Under the pieces are notes generated by a model, which was given only the letters and a program-made list of their open reading frames with translations, searched no databases and was not told the origin of the DNA. Below are positions 20,487 through 31,768 of a stretch of DNA of 64,000 nt, in pieces; the stretch's first letter is position 1, and every line of letters starts with the position of its first letter. This stretch comes from Diaporthe sp. PMI_573 (lineage: Eukaryota; Ascomycota; Sordariomycetes; Diaporthales; Diaporthaceae): assembly GCA_021399435.1 (NCBI GenBank), contig JAJTUP010000042.1, positions 62,001 through 126,000 of the forward strand, in the 5' to 3' direction. A program made the position numbers and the translations under genes.

Positions 20487-21744
20487 TCTCCTTGACCTCG
20501 AAATTATTACGTTTTTAAGCGAAAAGGCTTGGGGCCAATCAGATGGGCCAGAGCCCTTGTCAAAGAACCTCTGGTACAAAAAGGTACATACAAACCACAA
20601 GCCAAAACACGAAAGTGAAAGTCAACCTTCGGAATGCCACTGATTCCAACAGTTCCTCTTCGAATTACTACACAACGCGACGCCGCATTCTTGGCACCCC
20701 GTAATAACCGAGTGTTTCTGAGGTGGTCGTTTTACTAGTTGTGGTTGATTTAGTAACATATTTTGTCGTTTTGAAGAGCAGAAGGCACAAAAGCCACGTT
20801 TCGTGAGATGTACCTTCAAGTGGTTTGAGTTCTGCGAAGGGGTAGATTCTTCAGAACTTGCCAACCCGCTGTTTCGAAGTGCCACCTGCTGGCCAAACCT
20901 CTCGAAGATCTCCAAATACAGGCGCTTCCGAAATCTATTCTGACTTGTAATAGGTTTATCCCAGCCATGACGTTGAAGGAGGTATGCGTTTGTAATCGCT
21001 ACTTCTGTTAGATCGTTAGCCCAGTGTAAAACAACGGTTAAGGGGACTCGTACCAAGTAGAAACAGGTACAAAAGTGCTTGCTAACCACCTCTTTGAATT
21101 CTCCTCCCAGTTTGGAACTCCGAACGTAGTTGATCACCGATATCAACTCCGTTCATATTGTTGTTGTATGCATCAATCAGCCGAGGGATCTCAAGTACTC
21201 TAGTTGCCTGCCCTTGAAATGGCACTCTTGCTGTTTTTGCACTTGTAGATGACTTTGCCGGCTGACGACGAAGTTTCTCTTCAGGGGGCTCCCAACCGTC
21301 ATAAGCTGTACTTAATAGAAGGACGAAGGCATTGTCCTTAAAGCCGAATTGCATGACCTCTGTTGACTTATGTTTCCTAGCATAGACTGTACCCCAAGGA
21401 ACAACGTCTTTGACTTGTCTTCAACTCTCAAGGAAGCCAGCTGTTTGCTGTCTATTCGTCCAGGGCGTGTTGTACCTGTTGCGGCAATATTTCTGTCTCG
21501 CAGTAGTTCAAAGAGTCGCCGTCTTCTAGAAGGCTGCTGACTTTCGCTGGCCGGCGACACCTTTTTTCGCTTTCCACTTGCCATTACCTTCACTCAGGAT
21601 GGTTTGCTGTAGTTGGGAGAAAAAGAGGCGTGTATGGAAAACCGTCGCGGTACAAGCGCGAATCCCTGTAGACGAGGGGCCATGTACCGAAAGTCAAAAG
21701 TGGGTCCGCTAAAAACATAATAATTTCGAGGTCAAGGAGATAGA
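20487..21744 (-). mobile_element. piggyBac-type transposon remnant with long inverted ends
   Basis: TATCTCCTTGACCTCGAAAT (then TATTA.GTTTTTA.GCG) at 20487-20522 is repeated in inverse orientation at 21707-21744, enclosing piggyBac transposase sequence. No flanking TTAA pair was found. Confidence 0.65.
20622..21593 (-). pseudogene. piggyBac transposase, broken
   Basis: Three overlapping minus frames line up with one DDE_Tnp_1_7 protein: LFELLRDRNIAATGTTRPGR (from 21593), FVLLLSTAYDGW with YNNNMNGVDIGDQLRS (from 21354), and the end with the Cys-rich tail GFCAFCSSK, GCQECGVALC, RNCWNQWHS (from 21146). At least two frameshifts separate them. The first catalytic Asp region is missing because the protein begins only at the middle third. 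A piggyBac transposase cuts at TTAA, but this one cannot act. Confidence 0.8.
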
Positions 21745-23220
21745 ATCTGCTGTAGGCATAGTCATTAGGGCGATGTGGTCGGGCGCAAGCCTGATGATGC
21801 CCTGAAGATGCCACGATCGTAGTGACTGGCAAATAGCAATAGTGTTGGCGTCAAGACTACCCCGGGAAGAGGAAACCATACGGCCTGCTGACGAGAATAG
21901 TCGCTCAACTTCGGCACTCATCGCCGCCACAGAGAGGAAGTCCAGGGCCATCTGTGATGGCTGTGGGTAAATTTGCCGGCGCTCGTGCCAGTAGGTCAAG
22001 GGGTTGACAACGGCCTCGTCTGTGGGCAGCCTATCAAACTGCCAACGCGCATACTCGTCTTGGTGACAGCCTGTAGTAGATGGCGCTGTTGGTGATGCTC
22101 TGTCTGGTGGTTCTGGCTGCTTCTGTTGTGGCGTGCGATACACACCAAATTTATTACCCAGGCGACATCGTCGCTTAGTTGCTGGCTCGCCACGGTCATA
22201 AACAATGTTGTTATCTTTATATTCCTTATCCCAGACCTCTTGAATCATCGTCTTTGCAATAACAATCCACATAGGTGTCTCGGCCCAGGCATCCTCAAGC
22301 CATACCCACCGGTATGCTGGATGGAGTACTATAGCAGCATAATAAACTGGCGTCTCGTCGAGTTTAGTATAGTATTTATCCAACTCTGCCCAGGCGAGGT
22401 TGATGTTGATAGAGAAGTGCTCTGGCTGGGGGTACAGCTTTGCTACCTTCTTCCATCTCTCAAGGCGGTCGAGAAGGAATTCAAATGCGACCACATAGTC
22501 CCACATACAGCCGAAGGCCCCGTCTGACCCATCCCGACGTTGTCGCAGCTGCCCATCACCTTCCAGCGTCATCAACACATCCTCAAGGTCCTCCAGGACC
22601 TCGCCAGTAGCTGTGATGATATCCCAATCATCGTCGGACAGTTCCATATCATCACGGAAGATAAGGGGCCAGTCAGACTCTCTTTTGGCGTTTCTGCGGG
22701 CTTCTCTTTTCCAATAGTCGTTCTGGTCTTGCCACAGCTCTGCGATGAAGGAACGTAGATAGAGGGCGCGGCGAATGACGAACAACATCGACAGCCAACG
22801 CGTAGAGACGTAGATCACCACCTCCAGCGGCTTCCGGCCCCCAACAGTAGCATCGCCAGACTCATCAAAAGCAGCTCTCTGTATCTCAGAGAGCGCCTTC
22901 CTCAGAGAATCCGATCTGTGGATACTGACAACAAGGGAAGCAAGCTTGCCAATAGGGCCCTTCCGCTGCCACTCTTTATGTTGTGTGATGGCGTCAGTTG
23001 TGCCTTGGCTGAGTTGGTCCTCGAATTTTGAAGCATCGTTACTAAAAAGAAGCTGGCCGGCCACAAGGTTCACGATGTGGCCAATACAACGGACACGCCG
23101 TCGCTTACCATCAAAGCCCAGCTGATAGCCAAGTTCCTGCATTGCTGTATCGTTATTGGTGGCATTGTCCAAGGTGAAATACCCAATCTTCTGAGTGATC
23201 CAGAGTGCGTAATCAACCAA
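21709..23220 (-). pseudogene. hAT transposase, N-terminus missing (hAT-2)
   Basis: A 503-codon open frame covers the catalytic and dimerisation parts of a hAT transposase: YFTLDNATNNDT, RRVRCIGHIVNLVAGQLLF, VSTRWLSM, LDKYYTKLDETPVYYAAIVL, then NPLTYWHERRQIYPQPSQMA, AAMSAEVERLFSSAGRM. The BED finger and first about 150 residues are absent at 23220. The last about 26 codons run past the family end into the piggyBac inverted repeat at 21744. It is the best-preserved transposase of the window and has no internal stop, so the truncation is relatively recent or the frame is kept. Confidence 0.85.
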
Positions 23221-23353
23221 CTACTTCCAATCGTTGGAGCCGTTGGATCCTCCAACTGTGGGTCCAACTCAACCGAGATCTCGCTCCCCGTGCTTGGCAA
23301 CCAACCAATTCAGAAGTCCAGTTGATTGGGTTTGGATCCAACCGGTTCCAACT
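23221..23353. repeat. imperfect inverted repeat next to hAT-2
   Basis: TTGGAGCCGTTGGATCC near 23236 is mirrored by GGATCCAACCGGTTCCAA near 23334, with several CCAACT strings between. Likely a MITE or a hAT end that replaced the hAT-2 N-terminus. Confidence 0.55.
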
Positions 23354-23948
23354 CGTTCCAGCGTCCGAGGGTCATGTGAGGCCCGGGCGCCGTAACTTTA
23401 GGGGCAGAAACGGTCGTGATTAACATCAGGGGCTTTGCCAACAGTGATACAAAAGCCTAATGGAAAGGCGACGACTAGAAATGTAAGCAAGGAAAGTAAG
23501 GCAACCAGATCTGGCCTCACAGAGAGACACGTTGTACAGAGGCAATAAGGCAACCAGATCTGGCTGCAGGACTGACATATTTCACATCAAGACTAAGTTG
23601 TGAGACAGACACCCCCCCCCCAGTGAGCTCTTCTGTATAAATCTAGCCCCACCCCTAATTAGCTTTTGCATGCAAGTAGCGACCTTGTCTGAACGCAATT
23701 GGTGTGAGTGGGTCACAGAATGTGATTCCCGGCTGCATAATTCTGACCGGCATACTCCCTGGGACTAATTTCGAACAGTCACGAAACGCGGGGGTGGCGA
23801 TACGAGGTACCCACCTTTATTTCGTGATTTCCAAAAGCCACAAATCAAGACCTCCCGTCGCTTTTATTTCGTAACTTTCAACAGCCACGAATGAAGGGCT
23901 GCTCTTAGCAGACTTGCAAACGACCAACGTTGAGCGACCCATGAAGCA
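23354..23948. other. no gene; small duplications
   Basis: AAGGCAACCAGATCTGGC occurs at about 23499 and 23548. TTATTTCGTgA/aCTTTC..AGCCACgAAt occurs twice at 23815-23895. Possible promoter of the next gene. Confidence 0.5.
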
Positions 23949-25130
23949 ATGACCGAGCCCGATGCACCCGCCCACTCCATGTCTTCTGCACGCGGCAGGA
24001 AGCGCTTGCGTGGCGACGACCCTAGCTCTTCCGACGTCCGGCCTGTGAACGGGCCTGTGGGCGGCACATCAGCCGGAGACGACTTAGATTGCAAGCTGCG
24101 TACTCTCGCGCGTATTCTGTCCAAGAAAATAAAGACCGGGCAGAGGAAAAGGGAAGAACGTGAAGGGAAGCAGGGATATGTCGATCCGAATAACTATAGC
24201 CACACAATCTACCAGTGCATGCAGCAAATAACGGACAAGAGCTTTGACGGTTACTTGGATCGAGTGGAGCATGCGCTCGCGGCAGAGGTTCAAGAGTCGA
24301 AGATAAAGAGAAGAGCCTGGACCTCGTGGTTTGTCCTCTCTTGCTTACAACTTATCAGAGACAAACGGCGCGGAGGCCGCAAGCGCCTGCCCGCCAGGGG
24401 GGCGAAGCTGGCCAACCTGATCGTCAATCGCCTCCTTATTTCTGAGGGTGCGGCCGCGATGGGCGTGTATGATGCGCTTGCAGGTAAGGGATCTGTATTC
24501 TTTCCGGAGCACACAGCTGATGGGTTCCAGAGCAATGTTACAAACTGCGTCAGGCATCTGAGTGCTCCGCTGAAGATATTGAACGTCTAGGTGGCCTGGT
24601 ATCTGAGGGCCTGCGTGGTGAGATCCATGTGCCTCTTGACCATTGCTGGCTACCGTTTCCTGGAGTATTGCTGAGCGGCCTATTCACTAAAATCCCGTAA
24701 GTGTGTTCTGCCTTGTTTGGAAAATCAGGTGCTGAGATAGCAGAGGTATCACATCATCTGTGAAGACATCGGACTTCCCAACCTCGCTCTTCTGCAGTTC
24801 ACGGCCTCCCTCTCGAAAGGATCTGTGGTGGTAGGGTTTGAAATGTCCGCGATAAGGAAAGAGTGGGATGCGTTTGCCTCCAAACACTTGGAATTGCAGG
24901 AAATCCGTGGGCGATACAACTTAGGCGATGGCACGGCAGCTGCCGACTTCTCCCACAGCGTGCTATCTACCGCAGGCGAGCAGGGAAATATTCATCGCCA
25001 GACATCCTTTTGCGAGGCCTGCACAGAATATCCGGCATCCGGTCGAGGTCACAGTGGCGGGCATGCGGGTGGCAACATCATGACCATGGCGATTGACCTC
25101 GAGGAGATAGTGGAATCAGGCACGAAGTAA
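23949..25130 (+). CDS. unrecognised protein, three exons, 361 residues
   Basis: Exons 23949-24483, 24531-24696 and 24746-25130. The introns (47 bp GTAAGG..TTCCAG with CTGAT, 49 bp GTAAGT..GCAGAG) are the only choices that keep the coding-like frame open. The N-terminus is hydrophilic with a KKIKTGQRKREERE basic stretch (70-83). The middle has SWFVLSCLQLIRDKRRGGRK. The third exon ends in FCEACTEYPASGRGHSGGHAGGN. I recognise no family. The mix of basic and Cys/His-Gly-rich ends could suit a nucleic-acid-associated protein, but that is a guess. It lies 10 bp from a convergent damaged gene. Confidence 0.6.
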
Positions 25131-25140
25131 TCATAATCTG

Positions 25141-25815
25141 TCATTCCTGTGCGATTTCATCCTTTCGCCTCGTACTATGCACAGTTGCAAGCAAACAAAG
25201 ATCATGAGGACTAACATGGCCTTCTTCGCGACACCACAGAATTTCTCCTCCTTCAAGAATGATAATATCCCCAACTTGACATTTGAAAGTTGACTGAACA
25301 AATTGGTTTTCGGCGATGGGTCTATAGATTATGCCTTCAGAAGGCGGTTCCTCTCGGGGCATGTGCCCTTCCGGTTCAACTTGCCTATGCTTTGGCCGAT
25401 GTAAAACTATGAAGAACGAAATTCGTCCTATCTTTGCCGATACACCGCGTCCTCGAATCCATATTATTTGTGGCCCAGCATGTCTTTGTTCAAGCTCAAT
25501 ATTCAAGCTCCTCTCATCAGCCAATTTATGTATCACAGCTTGCTTTTAGTTTGTCAGTATTGGTTTATTCGCATTTCTTTCTAATTTTTTGGGCAATTTA
25601 CGAACTATATTTTCATCATTGTGAAATAAATTGTCAAGTTGTTGTGCGTAATCGGGTAGAAGAGGAAATGGCAATCTCATCACAGCTGAACTGGTGGTAG
25701 CATTTTCCATGTCTTCGCAGTAACAAGAAACGTGGTCGGCCAATGACTGAATATCACTAAGAACCCTCTGTAGGTCCGCATTCTGATGGGTCTCTGTAGA
25801 TTTGATGATCAACAT
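25141..25815 (-). pseudogene. unrecognised gene with one in-frame stop
   Basis: Two minus frames (25815-25546 and 25536-25141) are in the same phase, separated by one TAA. Read across it, the product would be about 223 residues: an N-terminal helical part (RVLSDIQSLADHVSCYCEDM) and a C-terminal part with GPQIIWIRGRG, FFIVLHRPKHR, GIIYRPIAENQFVQ and GDIIILEGGEILWCREEGHV. The style resembles uncharacterised fungal proteins, but I cannot name the family. I tested GTAAAT..AAAG as an intron spanning the stop, and it shifts the frame. A nonsense mutation is the simplest view. Confidence 0.5.
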
Positions 25816-26581
25816 AGAAGTATGAGACCGTCCGACTTTTTTGGGATACAGATAAAAACAGATTCATTGATGCAGCGGTGAGGTGATTCTGGTTGGCAGT
25901 GTGGGCCCCAGCCGCGAGCTTGTGTGTCTGCGGGGTCGAGCCACGTGTGCACGAGCAAGGCCAAGTATGGGTTTCTGCGCGTCGAGTGCTCCGCCGTGGC
26001 CCACCGCCTTAGGTTCCCGGCCGTGGCCTGAACGGGGCAAGCCCCTAACCCTAGATTGAACCCGCATTTGCATGCGCATAAATAGCTCAAGTCCCATGGT
26101 TTCTACTTTTCTTACAATCATACTGTCTACCCTTCTATGGCACTTGTAGCCTCCAACACCATTGTTTTCATCTCTTGGCCTGTCAATCTTGACCAACATC
26201 ATATCGCATCGAAATAACATGAGGGGCCATATTACTATACGGGGATATTGCGTCAGTACTTTTTGTTTTGTTAACACAATCACCGCTAAGAATTAATAGG
26301 CAAACGGCTATTGCATGCATCCTGGGCAAGAAGAATGCAGGACTTGGGTCAGTCTCGTACCGTTCAAAAGATGTGGCGGGCCATCAGTGGGTATGTGTTA
26401 TATGGAAGTGTCAAGAAAGGGTCGACCAGTGCATCGGCACACACGTAATGAAGGTTTGCGTCGTTTTTGACCACTCGATGGGCTATGGCAGTGGTCTACC
26501 TTTGTGTCGGAGGATGTCCAATTGGTATTATAAGGAAGAAACCTGATCGGTATGATAAGGAGGAAAAATCCCTCTTTCCAC
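25816..26581. other. no supported gene
   Basis: A 139-codon minus frame crosses this stretch but has no protein-like composition. Possibly the promoter side of the minus-strand gene above. Confidence 0.35.
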
Positions 26582-27364
26582 TTATATCCAACGTTGACAC
26601 TTGCTCGCCAATTGCATTGATAAAGCCCTGCTACACGAGAAAGTAATAAACGACTGCTGGTCCTGGTGGACAGGTATTGCCAAATGAATCATCACACCTG
26701 TTTCCTTGGAAATTGAATCGATAGCATCGATAGCGTCGGGCACAGAAAGCAAGTAAACGCTCCTAGTGAGAGCATCTGAGAGCGTTAGTACGTGTAGTGG
26801 AGCGATTGAGAATAACACATACAGTCCTGCAACTGGGCGCAGTCTTGATCTTTCTGACCATTTTCCCCTGTCTCTTCTATGACACCAGTATCCACATTCT
26901 CGGGTTTGAAAGCTTCCGAACCAAACTGCGCCGCAGTAGCAGCGCGTGGTGCCTTCAAAGGTCGCTCGTTCGGGGTGTTTTCTAGTCGCCGCTTTTGTCC
27001 AGTGATCGAAGACGGTGAGGTAGGAGGATCTGCAGATTCCGTGCACTGATATTCAGAGCTCGGAATGCTGATATCCCGTCTCGGTCGAAAGACTGCAGAG
27101 CAGATACATCGAGCTTTGGTCCTTCAGTCGCCAGCCACGTACAAAGAGACTCGTGAAGGGTGCTGGATAAGTTCGACAGAGCGGTGTACGGGACACATAT
27201 CCCACATAGTAAAGCTGAATTAGCCCCGACAGTAAGAATGATAAGGCGAAGCAGTACTTGTGCTCTCCGGTCTCTCGGTTTCTGCTGTGTTGAGAGCTGC
27301 AGTGTTGATTCCCGGCCTCCCCGGAGCAGCTTGACAGCCGTTTGGAATCTTTTCTACTGGAGTT
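26582..27364 (-). pseudogene. unrecognised three-exon gene, 5' end missing
   Basis: Hand-built exons 27143 to about 27364, 26823-27092 and 26582-26775 join in frame through a 50-bp intron (GTACGT..CTGCAG) and a 47-bp intron (GTATGT, GTACTAAC branch, CTCAG). The predicted protein has a helical start (RFQTAVKLLRGGREST, LLRLIILTVGANSALLCG), a low-complexity middle with GQKRRLENTPNERPLK (nuclear-signal-like), and an end SVYLLSVPDAIDAIDSISKE..GVMIHLAIPVHQDQQSF. No start codon follows the last upstream stop, and a GATG microsatellite begins just beyond, so the 5' end was lost or lies in an unseen exon. I recognise no family. Confidence 0.45.
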
Positions 27365-27429
27365 TACTTAGTCGATAATGTTTTTCAAGTTAAATTCCTT
27401 ACTCTATGATTTTCTATTTGATGAACTAT

Positions 27430-27632
27430 AAGTCAGATTTACCCATATAGAATGAATAGATGATTAGACGTATAGATGAGTGGATGAATGGATGAATAGA
27501 TGGGTAGATGGATAGATGGATGGGTGGGTGAGTAGGTAAATAGGTGAGTAGATGGTTAGACAGGTACATGGGTGGATGAATGCTTAGATGGCTGGACGGA
27601 TGGGAGGATATGTAGATAGATAGGTATGAAGG
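27430..27632. repeat. degenerate (GATG)n microsatellite
   Basis: About 200 bp of GATG/GATA/GGTA tetranucleotides with drift, on the plus strand. Confidence 0.85.
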
Positions 27633-28084
27633 CGTCCAGGAAATGACCACCTGCTTCGAAAGTCTGTTCCCGTATAGTAGCACTCGCTACAGAAGGAGGT
27701 CACGCCGCAGGGGAGTACGACCACGGAGACAGGCTACGGCATGTTGGGAGCTGTGGCACAAGCCAACGTCAAGGGTGAACGATGAGAGGTGTACAGCTCC
27801 AGTGGATGGAATCGATCCCGGTACTCGCTCGTCTTGAAGCCTGGCGCTTAGATTAGGGGACCGACCCCGGTGTGATCCATCTGGTGGTGGGTGTGTGTGG
27901 GCGGATACTGAATCCAGTCCCCTTGACCGTTGGTGTCTTGTCCCATCTCATCATACGAGACGTCGTTCAGGGATGGAGGTCCGCTAAGCGTGGCGAACTG
28001 AGGCGCTGAGGTTTCAGCTACGGACTCATTTCACTGCACAGCTGATCAATCCCAGTCCTTGTGAATTCACGAACGCCACGCGAC
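27633..28084. other. probable decayed LINE sequence
   Basis: No open frame. It directly precedes recognisable LINE coding sequence, so it may be its eroded upstream part. Confidence 0.35.
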
Positions 28085-28635
28085 CACGCGATCACCAACG
28101 TACGCATGGGAGTTGAGTAGCGCCAGGCCGCCGGTTCCCAGTGGAACACTTCCTATTCCGCTGTGCAAAATGGACCGCGCAACGGGAAGGCATGTTGCGA
28201 TGCTCACAGGCAAAGATGGGAAACCTATCATACTTCCTGGGGGGAAAGGCGGCGTCTGACGGTGACAAATGGACACCAGACATGCGGGCAGTACGGGCGA
28301 CGATCAAATTTGCCATTGCAACGGGGAGGCTTGACATGGACCAGAAGCCTCAGGCACACTAACTATTCAGATTGAATCCTACTAACATCATACAGTCTCA
28401 TTTTGGCAGACCGTGCTTCAGCTGCTGAGGATAGGATGCTGAACACTTGGAGAAATTGGCCTTCAAGCAGGCCTGTCACTGCATATACATCAGATTGGAC
28501 CAGTCAGTAGAGTGAAATTGTGGGGCTTCGGGTGATTATGGAAGAACCGTACGAAACGAAAATAGCTTAGCGCAAAGGCCCTCTGGGGTGTGTCCCCCCG
28601 GGCGAAATAAAATCCATCCATCCAACCATCCAAAT
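28085..28635 (+). mobile_element. 3' end of a Tad-like LINE
   Basis: The plus frame 28141-28362 reads VEHFLFRCAKWTAQREGMLR, GNLSYFLGGK, WTPDMRAVRATIKFAIATGR. This is the C-terminal zinc-knuckle and tail region of fungal non-LTR retrotransposon ORF2 proteins of the Tad/CgT1 group (from memory). An in-frame stop lies just upstream of GRRFPVEHF. The 3' trailer ends with CCCGGGCGAAATAAAATCCATCCATCC, the tail style of these elements. Reverse transcriptase is absent, the usual result of 5' truncation. Confidence 0.7.
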
Positions 28636-28821
28636 CACTTTGTCTACGAAGCAAATTATCTCTAACTAACCCGATGGTGGGTACAAGGAGGGGCGCCGGC
28701 AACCACTGGCGTAAGATCCTATTTGTCGGTGTCGATAGCAGTTTGAATAACCTCTTTTGGCGTCTGGACTGACTTACTCGCGCTTCTTCCAGCCTATGCT
28801 AACGTCGTGTGCCAGAAGACT
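28636..28821. other. short spacer
   Basis: Between the LINE tail and the stop of the F-box-like gene. No signal seen. Confidence 0.4.
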
Positions 28822-30575
28822 TCATGCACATTCATCATCGCTGTCTGCCTCCACCGGCACATCCCCCGCAGGCTCAAACTGGACGGCCATGTCCAACATG
28901 AGTGCTTTTCTGTCGCTGCCGATGACCGGCATCCAGTTACACTCTTCCGTCCGACGTCCACGCGGAACCTGCATCATCGGGAGGATCTTGCCCGTTTGCA
29001 TGTTTTCAGAGTCGAACGACAGCAGACGCTCCTTGTGATACTCTTGCAGCCTCACAAACGGGCCTGCCACAATCCTCATCCGATCGTCCAGCCTATACTT
29101 GCGGAGGCAGCAGGAACGAACCACTGTCGATACGGCCAAGCAGGTCTTCCAGGTATCATAGTCGACAAAGTCCAGAATCCGGTCGTACAGCTCCGGCGCG
29201 AGAATGCCTGCCGATTTGGATGCTGCGAGGCGGCTCCCGGCGACTTCGAAGAAGTTGACGAGGGCCGCGAGCCCAGGGAACTGTCTTCGTAGTCTTCGCC
29301 CTGTCCCCGTGCAGTTCGACTGCATAATGAGCTCACCGCGCCGATGCTGGATCTTCATCCCCGGCTTCAATTCTGGTCGCTCGCGCGGATGTGTGCTCAC
29401 ACAATACTCTGCACGCAGAGGCGAGAGATCGACAGCATCGCTGACTTCAACGAATGGCTTCTCCTCACCGCCACAGAAGACCTCCGCAAAGGCTACTTTA
29501 AAGAGCGACAGAACAACGATCTGAAAGTTGGCGCGTCCCTGTTCGATACCCCAAGTAACGGCCTTAGTAATGGCCTCACCGTCAATCACCAGTGTAAGGC
29601 TGACAAGCACGTCCTCGAGCCAGTACATCGTCTCCGTGGGCGACGCCCCTGGAGGCTCGCCTGGTTGATGGGACATGGATCCAAACTCCAGCAACGGAGC
29701 GCTATCGCCAGCCCACTCTTCGTCAAGCCATCCAGGTGACTCAGGTAAGTGGTTCGACTTGCAGCCCTGCCAGACGCAACTTCGAGGGTTACACTGCTGA
29801 GCGGGAAAAGAATGGAATTTGGCCTGGCCAGACGCAATCGAGACGAGGGCAAAGGTCAGCTCGCGAAAAGGAAACGAGTCCGGACTCCACTCCCTCCCAA
29901 ATCTAATGATCTCGTCCTTATATTCAATAAGCGTCCTGGCCAGAACGTGCGTGAGGAACACCTTTCGCGCCTCTGTGATTTTTGTCCTCGGGCCTACGAG
30001 GCGGAAGCCATATTCGACCTCCCGGTTCCGCTCGGGAAGCTCCAAAGCCAGCGAGGCCATGTGATCTTCTGGGCAAATGTCGAGGGAGATGGTGGGCTTA
30101 TACGGATAAATGCTGTCTGCGATGGCCCGAAGCCATAGGCCGTCCTGGCGTGGGATATTCCCTAGCTTCCAGTGTATGCTGTAGTTCATGGTGAGGACTT
30201 CAAGGTCGAGGTTGATGATGTAAACGTACTCGGCGTCGTGGTGACCCAGCCGCGGAAGCTCGGAAGGAAGCGTCTCGAACTCGCGAAACTGCGAATAGTC
30301 GGGTTCGAAGCCGTCGCTGATCTCATGGACATGTCTTTCGAGGGCGCCTTCCTTGGCCGCATACTTGGCCCGCATCGACTCGAGCCATTCTGCAAATCGT
30401 CAGCATACTGCAAGGCACGGATCGTTCTTCACAGCGTACTATGGTATCCCTTGGGGTCGGCGGGGATGCTCGCGACGATTTTGGCGCCGAGACCCTCGAA
30501 GTAGCTGTCGTACTGGTGATGGCGAATGTAGTAGCGCCTGCGGAAGCGCACTATCTCGAGGCCTCGAGTTCCCAT
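28822..30575 (-). CDS. fungal F-box-like protein of unknown function
   Basis: Exons 30440-30575 and 28822-30389 are joined through a 50-bp intron (GTACGC, GCTGAC branch, TTGCAG) and give 567 residues. The start MGTRGLEIVRFRRRYYIRHH, then QYDSYFEGLGAKIVASIP and later SMRAKYAAKEGALERHVHEI, is a layout I recall from large uncharacterised ascomycete families. Near residue 440, ILAPELYDRILDFVDYDTWK followed by CLAVSTVVRSCCL has the shape of an F-box helix set, which in other proteins binds SKP1. Without the intron the protein would lose its conserved N-terminus. No damage is visible. A SKP1 paralogue lies 21 kb away in this window. Confidence 0.7.
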
Positions 30576-31268
30576 TGCGTTCGGGCTGGAGAACTCGATG
30601 CTCCTTCGGCGGCTCCTTTTGACAGAAAGAAGGAGGCATACCAGGACGATTGCAGGTGGTAGACAGCTGACGCGACAAGGCGCTGCAATATTTCGTCCAG
30701 TCTAGCGTGTCACGACCAGTAACCGTGTCACACGGCCCAGCGGGCCCGTTAGGCAACAGTGAGGGTCCTCTGTCGACGTGTTCATAGTGGGATGCCTCAG
30801 GCATCCAGGAATAATGGTCTAGATATGGCCGGCACACTACACTAGCATCCTGGAAAAACCCCAGGAGCATCAGCAAGTCTTAAAAACCCCTTAGAGATTA
30901 TCATTACAATACCACAAGCCCTTCACACACACAAGCCCTTGTAACAAATAATCTCTAACCCCTAAGTCACCTAACTTCCCCTCACCACTAAGTCACCTGA
31001 CTTCCCCTCACCACCGTTTGTTCCCTACAAACGCTCACACCACCCCATCATCACCACAGCTTCCTTCGGCAACAAGACGGCTAACCTAATCCAACCCCAG
31101 CCACAATCACAGCTTTTAAATACGTACTAACACTAGCCTCCAAGCACAATCCCACGAAAACTTGCCACCCTCTAATAACAAACTTATCTCACTTAGTAAT
31201 CCTAAGAAGCTGCTTTAGGCACCTATATAGGAACCAAGCTCCTTAGCTTTATAGGAAAAAGCCCTAAC
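30576..31268. other. gene-free, C-rich on the plus strand
   Basis: 30963-31012 is a 25-bp tandem duplication (CTAAGTCACCTRACTTCCCC then TCACCA). The rest holds no open frame and leads directly into the copia LTR. Confidence 0.55.
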
Positions 31269-31731
31269 TGTCAGATGTGACGGGTAGCCAAGAGGTGTGT
31301 GCCTGAGGCATCAATATGTCCGTCATGACAAAACCAGCCCCCCAACGGGAGGGGTCGCACTAGAGAACCAAGACAAGACATCATCACAATACACACAGTT
31401 ACTGTGACGGCAGCCACGGTAGGCAAGCCCTCTGTCCGTCACAAGGACCCTAACCCTTAGCCCCACAGTCGCGTCAAGACTTCGCGAGCCAGGGACCGCC
31501 AGAGCTTCGCTCTCCCCTTTCTTTCCCTCTTCTCAGCTTAGAATATTCGTTGATAGCGCCAATAGACCCAGCTCCCATGCTGCATCTCGTGCTGGCCGTG
31601 ACAGTTCCCGCTTCGAGGGGCTGGTTTTGTCATCTAAAAAGTGGGTGCCTCAGGCAGGCCCCTTAACAAAGGGCGGTCCGTGGCGGACCGCTATTTCCTT
31701 GGGTCTCACCACCGTACCGTTACATCTGACA
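31269..31731 (-). mobile_element. copia 3' LTR, interrupted by a 201-bp element
   Basis: TGTCAGATGTGACGG at 31269 is mirrored by CCGTTACATCTGACA ending at 31731, a TG..CA LTR with 15-bp inverted ends. A purine tract on the minus strand (GAGGGGGTG) abuts it at 31732, as expected of a polypurine primer. Without the inserted element the LTR is about 262 bp. Confidence 0.85.
31403..31603 (+). mobile_element. 201-bp terminal-repeat element, copy C, inside the copia LTR
   Basis: TGTGACGGCAGCCACGG..GGCCGTGACA. Near-identical to the copies at 6343 and 11600. Its position inside another mobile element shows it moved on its own. Confidence 0.9.
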
Positions 31732-31768
31732 CACCCCCTCAGACTTGCAGGCACTGGAAGGCTGAATC

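Noticed and set aside
20251..20643. 130-codon ORF as one gene
   Set aside because: Its second half is the piggyBac inverted repeat, so only the part before 20487 can belong to another gene.
25864..26283. 139-codon minus ORF
   Set aside because: No intron signals, no family features, and Arg/His-rich random composition.
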